NCBI GenBank assembly: GCA_033060915.1
Contig: CM065389.1
Span: 10,128,001 to 10,192,000 of the forward strand
Direction: 5' to 3'
DNA: 64,000 bases
Source of the DNA: Euryodendron excelsum
Lineage: Eukaryota > Streptophyta > Magnoliopsida > Ericales > Pentaphylacaceae
The notes under the pieces are model-generated. The model searched no databases. It was not told the DNA's origin and worked only from the letters and a program-made list of their open reading frames with translations. Positions 58,444 through 64,000 of the stretch are shown here, in pieces. Every line of letters begins with the position of its first letter. Position 1 is the first letter of the stretch. Position numbers and translations under genes: made by a program.

Positions 58444-60030
58444 ATGGCGGATCAAAACCTCAATCGGGTCGCCAGTGACCAAAGCCCTGACAAAGTTACA
58501 GCCCTCGAAACTCGTATGGCCACCGTTATGGCCAACATGCAGATGCTGATTACCCAAAACCAGGAGTTGCTTCAATAGCTCCCCGTTGCCCCCGCAGGAG
58601 GACAACTGCCTAGAACCCAACCAGAGAATGAAAGAAGTCACGCCAGCCGAGACGTGAACGAGGATCCCGTCTTACCTGGGGCTGTGCCACCACCCCGGGA
58701 CGACCATACTCCACCGGACGAAGCACAAAGCCAGGCCCCTGGCTTACTGCCTCGACGCCGTCCCCAGCACACCGAAGAGGAAGGAGAGAGGGGGGACAAT
58801 CCCCCGGCCTGGGACGAGCGATTGAGAACCCTCCAAACCCAGATGATCGGGGTCATGGAGGCTGTGAGGACCAGAACTCCGAACACCGTGGAAGAGATGA
58901 TAAGCAGAACCGACTCCCCGTTCACCCAGGCAGTCATGCAGGTCCCCCTACCGCCTAAGTTCAAGATGCCCACCATAGAGATGTTCGATGGGACGAATGA
59001 CCCATTGGACCACCTGGAGACCTACAAGGCTTTGATGCAGCTTCAAGCCGTCCCCGACGAGGTTATATGCTGCGCCTTCCCTGTCACTCTCAAAGGGGCA
59101 GCTAGAGTGTGGTTCAACCGGATCCAGCCCTCCACTGTCACTTCCTTCGCTCAGCTCAGCAAGCTGTTCGTCGGACACTACATTGGAGCCTAGCGACAGA
59201 GGAGACCGGCGACCAGCTTGCTTAATGTGAAGCAGAAAGAAGACGAAACTCTATGAGAGTTTGTCACCAGGTTTAACCTGGAAACCTTGGAGGTGGACGA
59301 TGTTGACGACAAGGTCACAGTCACCGCTTTCATGAGCGGAGTCAGGACCCATAAATTCATGTTTTCATTGGCCAAGGAGCCTCCGAAGACTATGGCGAAC
59401 CTCATGATCAAAGCCCAGAAGCATATGAATGCCGAGGACATGATGAACGCTAGACGGGAACGCGAGGAGGGCGCCACTTCCCGGTCAGATAAGAAGAAGA
59501 GGTCACCCGAATGCAAGGACGACCGAGACAAGAAAGCCATGAGGAGCGAGCGCGTAGAAAGGAGGGACCGACCAAGAAGCCGTTTCGCTGCCTTCGAGCA
59601 CAGTTTCACTCCACTGACCATGACATTAGAGCACGTCCTGAATGAGATCAGAAATGATCCAGACCTGAAATGGCTTGGGAAGCTAAGGGGAAACCCCAAA
59701 GAGAGGAACTGAAGGAAGTACTGTCGATTCCATAGGGACCACGGCCACAACACGGATGATTGTTTCGATCTTAAGCAACAGATAGAGAACCTGATCAAGG
59801 AAGGGCGTTTGGGGAGGTACGTTGCTGGTCAACGGCAAGACAGAGCACGACCAGCCGAGCAAAAGAGTCCAAAAAGAGCCCCAGCACACCAACGCCCGAT
59901 TGGAGAAATAAGGGTCATCTCTGGGGCCTTTGGAGGTGGCGGCGAGTCCTCATCCGCCAGAAAGAACCATGTTAGGAGGGCAAAGCAAGCAGAAGTATTC
60001 TCGGTGGGCAGACCGAGCAAAAAGCCCTGA
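58444..60030 (+). pseudogene. gag: gag region (capsid/nucleocapsid) with in-frame stops
   Basis: The frame opens with ATG at 58444 (MADQNLNR). Recognisable gag features are FDGTNDPLDHLETYK, a GAARVWFNRI segment, EFVTRFNLE, and a zinc-knuckle-like YCRFHRDHGHNTDDC (about 59719-59763) followed by LIKEGRLGRYV. In-frame stops lie at 58576, 59191, 59254, 59710 and 60028. No indel was needed to keep the frame, which is unusual for an old element. Confidence 0.85.
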
Positions 60031-60483
60031 CCAGACGTACCGGATGTAGTATTCACCGAGGACGAAGCTTCGGAGCTGAGTCACCCACATGATGATGCCC
60101 TGGTGGTCAACGTCGTCATCTCCAACTACAGAACACGACGAATCCTCATCGATAGTGGCAGCTCGGCTGACATCTTGTTCTGGGGAGCCTTCAAATAACT
60201 GCAGATACCGAGAGAGGCCCAGAAGCCCGTGAACTCCCCCCTTGTGGGGTTCACCGGCGACCGAGTCGTCCCCATAGGCTCCATTGAGTTACCCGTCACC
60301 CTAGGAGATGACCCCCAGCAAACCACCAAGTTGGTCAATTTTTTGGTCGTGGACTGCCCCTCGGCCTACAATGTGATTATAGGGCGTGCAACCCTAAATT
60401 AGTTCAAGGCAGTCACGTCCACATATCACCTGAGGCTGAAGTTTCCAATAAAGCATGGGGTGGGAACTGTAAAGGGCGATTAG
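60031..60483 (+). pseudogene. Aspartic protease region of pol
   Basis: [12 protein letters not shown] (about 60148-60183) holds the D-S-G catalytic triad of retroviral-type proteases. The later VDCPSAYNVIIGR segment is the conserved C-terminal part. Stops at 60196, 60400 and 60481 interrupt it. Confidence 0.85.
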
Positions 60484-61446
60484 GTGACCGCAAGAGAATG
60501 CTACTTGGCGTCTTTCAAGGGGGATGCCGCCACAGAGGCCCTCGTGATAGAAGAGCTGGAAGTCAGGGACGAGGAAGACCTCAGACGAGGAGAGCCCGTG
60601 GAAAAGTTAGAACTAGTCCCCATTGGTAGGCCAGCCCGAGATAGCAGCACCCAGTCGCCCAAGGTTGTCATGATCGGTACCAAGGCCCCAGAGCAGCACA
60701 AGCAGGAGTTGCGACAGTTCCTGAGGGACAACGCTGACGTTTTTGCCTGGACCCATGAAGATATGCCGGGTATCGACCCTGGAATCGCCGCCCACTACCT
60801 CAACGTTTCACCAGACGCCAAACCCATCAAACAGAAAAGGAGAAGCTTTGCCCCCGAGCGCAACGAGGCCATCGCAGAAGAAGTGGACAAGCTCGTCCAA
60901 GCCGAGTTCATCTGGGAGGCACAGTACCCAGCCTAGCTCTCGAACGTTGTGATGGTGAAGAAGGCAAGCGGGAAATGGCGGATGTGCGTCGATTTCACTG
61001 ATCTCAACAAGGTCTGCCCCAAAGACAGCTTCCTCCTACCCACCATTGACCTTCTAGTCGATTCTACGGCAGGATACGAGATGCTCTCCTTCATGGACGC
61101 CTTTTTCGGGTACAACTAGATAAAAATGGCGGAACGCGATCAAGAACACACTGCCTTCATTATCGACAGAGGGTTATACTGCTACCGAGTGATGCCATTC
61201 GGCTTGAAAAATGCTGGGGAAACTTACCAAAGGCTGGTCAACAAGATGTTTAAGGCTCAGATAGGACGAAACGTGGACGTATATGTGGACGACATGCTAG
61301 TAAAGAGCAAGCAAGCCGTCGACCATTTGGAGGATTTGAAAGAAACCTTCCGTACCCTCAGGCGCTACACCATAAAGTTAAACCCGACAAAATTTGCATT
61401 CGAGGTGGCCTCGGGGAAGTTCCTAGGTTTTATGGTATCACAGTGA
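60484..61446 (+). pseudogene. Reverse transcriptase region of pol
   Basis: Conserved blocks: HYLNVSPDAKPIKQKRR, GKWRMCVDFTDLNK, YRVMPFGLKNAGETYQRL and the catalytic YVDD at 61282-61293. Stops at 60934, 61117 and 61444 interrupt it, all in the same frame. Confidence 0.9.
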
Positions 61447-61488
61447 GGTATAGAGGCAAACCCAGAGAAGGTCAGGGCCATACTTGAC

Positions 61489-62085
61489 ATGCAGGCCCCG
61501 AAAACGATCAAGGACGTTCAACGACTAGCAGGACGAGTGGCAGCCCTGAACAGATTCATCTCCAGGTCAACCGAAAAATGCCAACATTTCTTCCGGACAT
61601 TAAGAAAAGCATTCCAGTGGACGGGCGAATGCGAGGAAGACTTTCAGCAGTTAAAACACTACTTGGGCTCTATTCCCCTGCTAAGCCGAACGATCACGGG
61701 AGAGGAGCTCTACCTCTACTTGGCCGTCTCCGCCACGGCAGTCAGTTCAGCCCTTGTGCGGGAAAGTGAAGGAGTCCAAAAGCCAGTATACTACACGAGC
61801 AGAGCTCTCAGAGGAGCTGAGGAAAGATATCTAAAGATGGAGTTGTTAGCATTTGCTCTGGTGAACTTAGCGCGGAGGCTCCGGCCGTACTTCCAATCCC
61901 ATACGATCGTAGTCCTGACAGACCAGCCCATCAAAAAAGTCCTACACAAGCCTGAAACGTCCGGTCTGCTAATAAAGTGGTCAGTAGAGCTCAGCCAGTT
62001 TGATATTCAGTACAGACCCCGAACAGTGGTTAAAGGACAAGCGGCGGCAGATTTCATTGCAGAGTTTTCCGCCCCACCTCATGCC
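61489..62085 (+). pseudogene. First (gypsy-type) RNase H region
   Basis: The RT connection (APKTIKDVQRLAGRVAALNR) leads into LYLYLAVSATAVSSAL, PVYYTSRAL, LKMELLAFAL and VVLTDQP. The usual catalytic acids are hard to match here, in line with the idea that this domain is relaxed in Tat elements. It is open over its whole length. Confidence 0.8.
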
Positions 62086-62109
62086 ACATCCGACACAGTG
62101 GACGCCGAG

Positions 62110-62490
62110 AATACCTGGATACTAAACGTTGATGGCTCCTCCACCGAACAATCAAGCGGGGCAGGCGTGGTTCTTGTTACCCCAGACGGCCAGAAAGTGG
62201 AGTACGCTCTCAGATTTAACTTCTCGGCCACCAATAACGAGGCTGAATACGAGGCGCTCATTGCCGGGCTCCGAATTGCTCAGCGAATGGGGGGGAAGCA
62301 GATAACCGTCAAGGGAGATTCGCAGTTGGTGATAGAGCAAATCCAGGGGGAGTATGAAGTTAGAGGCGATAAAATGAAGGAGTACTGCCAGATAGCCAGG
62401 GACTTGGATAGAAAATTCTCCAAAGTAGCAATGCAGAGGGTCCCCCGTCTGGAAAACGAAGAGGCAGATAGATTGGTGAGAATAGCGTCC
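62110..62490 (+). pseudogene. Second (archaeal-type) RNase H region
   Basis: A complete D-E-D-D set is visible: NVDGSS (about 62125), NNEAEYEAL (about 62233), KGDSQLV (about 62311) and NEEADRL (about 62455). This domain follows the first RNase H and marks the Tat lineage. It is uninterrupted. Confidence 0.9.
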
Positions 62491-62559
62491 TCAGACCAAC
62501 CCGACCCCGAAGTGCCCATGGAGACTCTCGATTCGCCGAGCATCCAAACCCTGGAGGTC

Positions 62560-63818
62560 AATACGCTAGAGACGGATGGCTCGTGGGCTAGGCCGATCAG
62601 AGAATACCTGGAGCGCAACGTCTTCCCTGAAGATAAACTAAAGGCAAGGAGGATCAAATTCAGGGCCAGTCGATACGTAATGTTCGACGGGGTCCTGTAC
62701 AAGCGAGGGCATACTACCCGCCTCCTTAGATGCGCCACCGAGGAAGAGGCAGCCTACATCATGAGAGAAGTCCACGAAGGTATTTGCGGTAACCATTCAG
62801 GAGGACGATCCCTGGTTAATAAAATCCTCAGGATGGCCTACTACTGGCCAACCATTAGTAAAGACTGCCAAGAGTTCGTGAGAAAGTGCGATAAGTGCCA
62901 ACGGTTTGCCAACGTCCCAAGACAGCCCGCACAGGAGTTGACCCCCATCCCCAACCTGTGACCTTTCGCCCAGTGGGGGATCGACATCGTGGGCCCGTTG
63001 CTTCTGGGTAGGGGGCAGAACAAGTTCGCTGTGATAGCCATCGATTATTTCACCAAATGAGTTGAAGCAGAGGCCCTCACCACCATCACCGAGCAGAAAA
63101 TGACAAACTTCCTCTAGAAGCACATTGTGTGTCGTTTTGGAATACCCAAAGTAGTCATCACTGACAACGGTAAGCAGTTTGAGGGGAAGCAGTTTAGCGG
63201 GTTGTGTTCAAACTTGCACATCAGCCACCACTTTTCTTCCCCGGAACATCCCCAAGCAAACGGGCAAGTGGAAGTCACCAACAGGTCCCTTCTCAAGATC
63301 ATCAAGACCAAGCTCGAGAAAGCGAAGGGGCTATGGGCGGAGGAGCTCCCTAGTGTGCTCTGGGCGTACCGAACCACCGAGCAGGTCTCAACTGGTCAAA
63401 CCCCCTTCTCCCTCACCTTTGGCACCGAAGCCGTCATTCCAGTGGAGATCGGCCTTCCCAGCCCCAGGGCCCAAACCTACGATCCGGAGACCAATAACGA
63501 GGCACTAACAGTCGACATGGACCTACTGGAGGAAAAACGCTCCAGGCAGCAATCAGAATGGCCTCGTATCAACAACAGATGCGCTAATACTATAACAGCC
63601 GGGTGCGTGTGAGGCATTTCGGGACGGGAGACTTGGTGTTGAAAAAGGTCAACCAATCTACTAGAGTGGCGCAAGATGGGAAGCTTGGCCCGAACTAGGA
63701 AGGACTTTACGAGGTAACGAGCTTTACCAGAAAGGGAACCTACAGGCTGAAGGGCCCCAAAGGCAAGGAACTACTCTACCCTTGGCATGTTGAGCACCTG
63801 AGGAAGTACTATGTGTAA
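62560..63818 (+). pseudogene. Integrase region of pol, damaged
   Basis: The zinc-binding HHCC (HEGICGNH then CDKCQ, about 62770-62905) is followed by the catalytic core: WGIDIVGP (first D, near 62980), VITDNGKQF (second D, near 63163) and GQVEVTNRS (E, near 63270). Stops at 62959, 63058 and 63115. One nucleotide seems lost near 63540. In the new frame come HFGTGDLVLKKV and YPWHVEHLRKYYV, with stops at 63585 and 63696 and the natural end TAA at 63816-63818. Confidence 0.88.
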
Positions 63819-64000
63819 GCGATATTTAGTTTCAATATGCAATTGTAGCAAAGAATCTTTTTGTCTATTAATGCCATACAGGGACCTTCCTAAGTTTATC
63901 AAACCATCTGTCCGCAACTGCAAGTTGATTAAATGAAGTATCGAGTATCTACATAATCCTCTTTGCTTGCAAAACGCCCACATCTCCCTCGCACAATGAA
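63819..64000 (+). other. Spacer after pol, within the Tat element
   Basis: AT-rich sequence after the pol stop, probably the start of the non-coding region before the 3' LTR. Nothing specific is recognised. Confidence 0.5.

Larger units (their letters stand above)
57619..64000 (+). mobile_element. Ty3/gypsy LTR retrotransposon, Tat lineage, degenerate, truncated by window
   Basis: Order: 5' LTR, primer site, gag, protease, reverse transcriptase, RNase H, second (archaeal-type) RNase H, integrase. The second RNase H after the first is the mark of the Tat group. The internal region is much GC-richer than the flanks. One reading frame runs from 58444 to about 63540, interrupted by in-frame stops, and one frame change follows. 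The 3' LTR is outside the window, so age cannot be read from LTR divergence and the 5' target duplication (AGTAA, 57614-57618) cannot be confirmed. Confidence 0.92.

Noticed and set aside
59190..59798. 202-aa open frame on the minus strand
   Set aside because: It is antisense to gag in GC-richer DNA; the plus strand carries clear gag motifs, so this is a shadow.

Overview
The window is eukaryotic nuclear DNA from a flowering plant, most likely a core eudicot. Genes carry GT..AG introns, intergenic DNA is AT-rich, and many plant transposable elements are present, including an LTR retrotransposon of the Tat type. I cannot name the species. There is no CRISPR array, operon, rRNA or bacterial-type feature.

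Left part (1-25.5 kb): a row of ordinary plant genes. A Pumilio-family RNA-binding protein lies on the minus strand and its 3' exons fall off the left edge. Next is a five-exon DUF4057 gene (minus, 307 aa), whose reading frame closes exactly across all exons. Then comes an eight-exon plastid-type SAM-dependent methyltransferase gene (plus, 358 aa), also closing exactly. Last is the 3' end of a Spinster-like MFS transporter gene (minus) that carries two frame breaks. From memory, the same four families are neighbours in Arabidopsis (At1g78130-At1g78160), so this looks like an old conserved block.

Middle part (25.5-47 kb): about 10 kb of AT-rich, repeat-dense DNA with several unrelated minisatellites, an LTR-like promoter with a 10-bp-periodic heat-shock-element tract, and a MITE. 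Then come two damaged relatives of essential genes, both on the minus strand. One is an unprocessed, intron-bearing pseudogene of multifunctional acetyl-CoA carboxylase (biotin carboxylase through the central region). The other is a strongly diverged alpha-COP coatomer paralogue. Its first 831 codons are open, but residues linked to dilysine-cargo binding are replaced, and its 3' third is broken by stops and a frame change.

Right part (47-64 kb): a TE graveyard. It holds two Mutator-like foldback elements with exact 9- and 10-bp target duplications, and a complete solo LTR with exact 5-bp duplications and three 21-bp W-box repeats upstream of its TATA box. At the end is the 5' LTR, primer site and gag-pol of a Tat-lineage Ty3/gypsy element with two RNase H domains. 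Its gag-pol keeps one frame for about 5.1 kb and is broken almost only by point stop codons, as expected from methyl-cytosine deamination. The element runs off the right edge.

I see no clearly new biological system. The most interesting items are the alpha-COP paralogue, the stress-element tracts in the two LTRs, the deamination pattern in the Tat element, and the families of short inverted-repeat elements, five of which I could delimit with target duplications.
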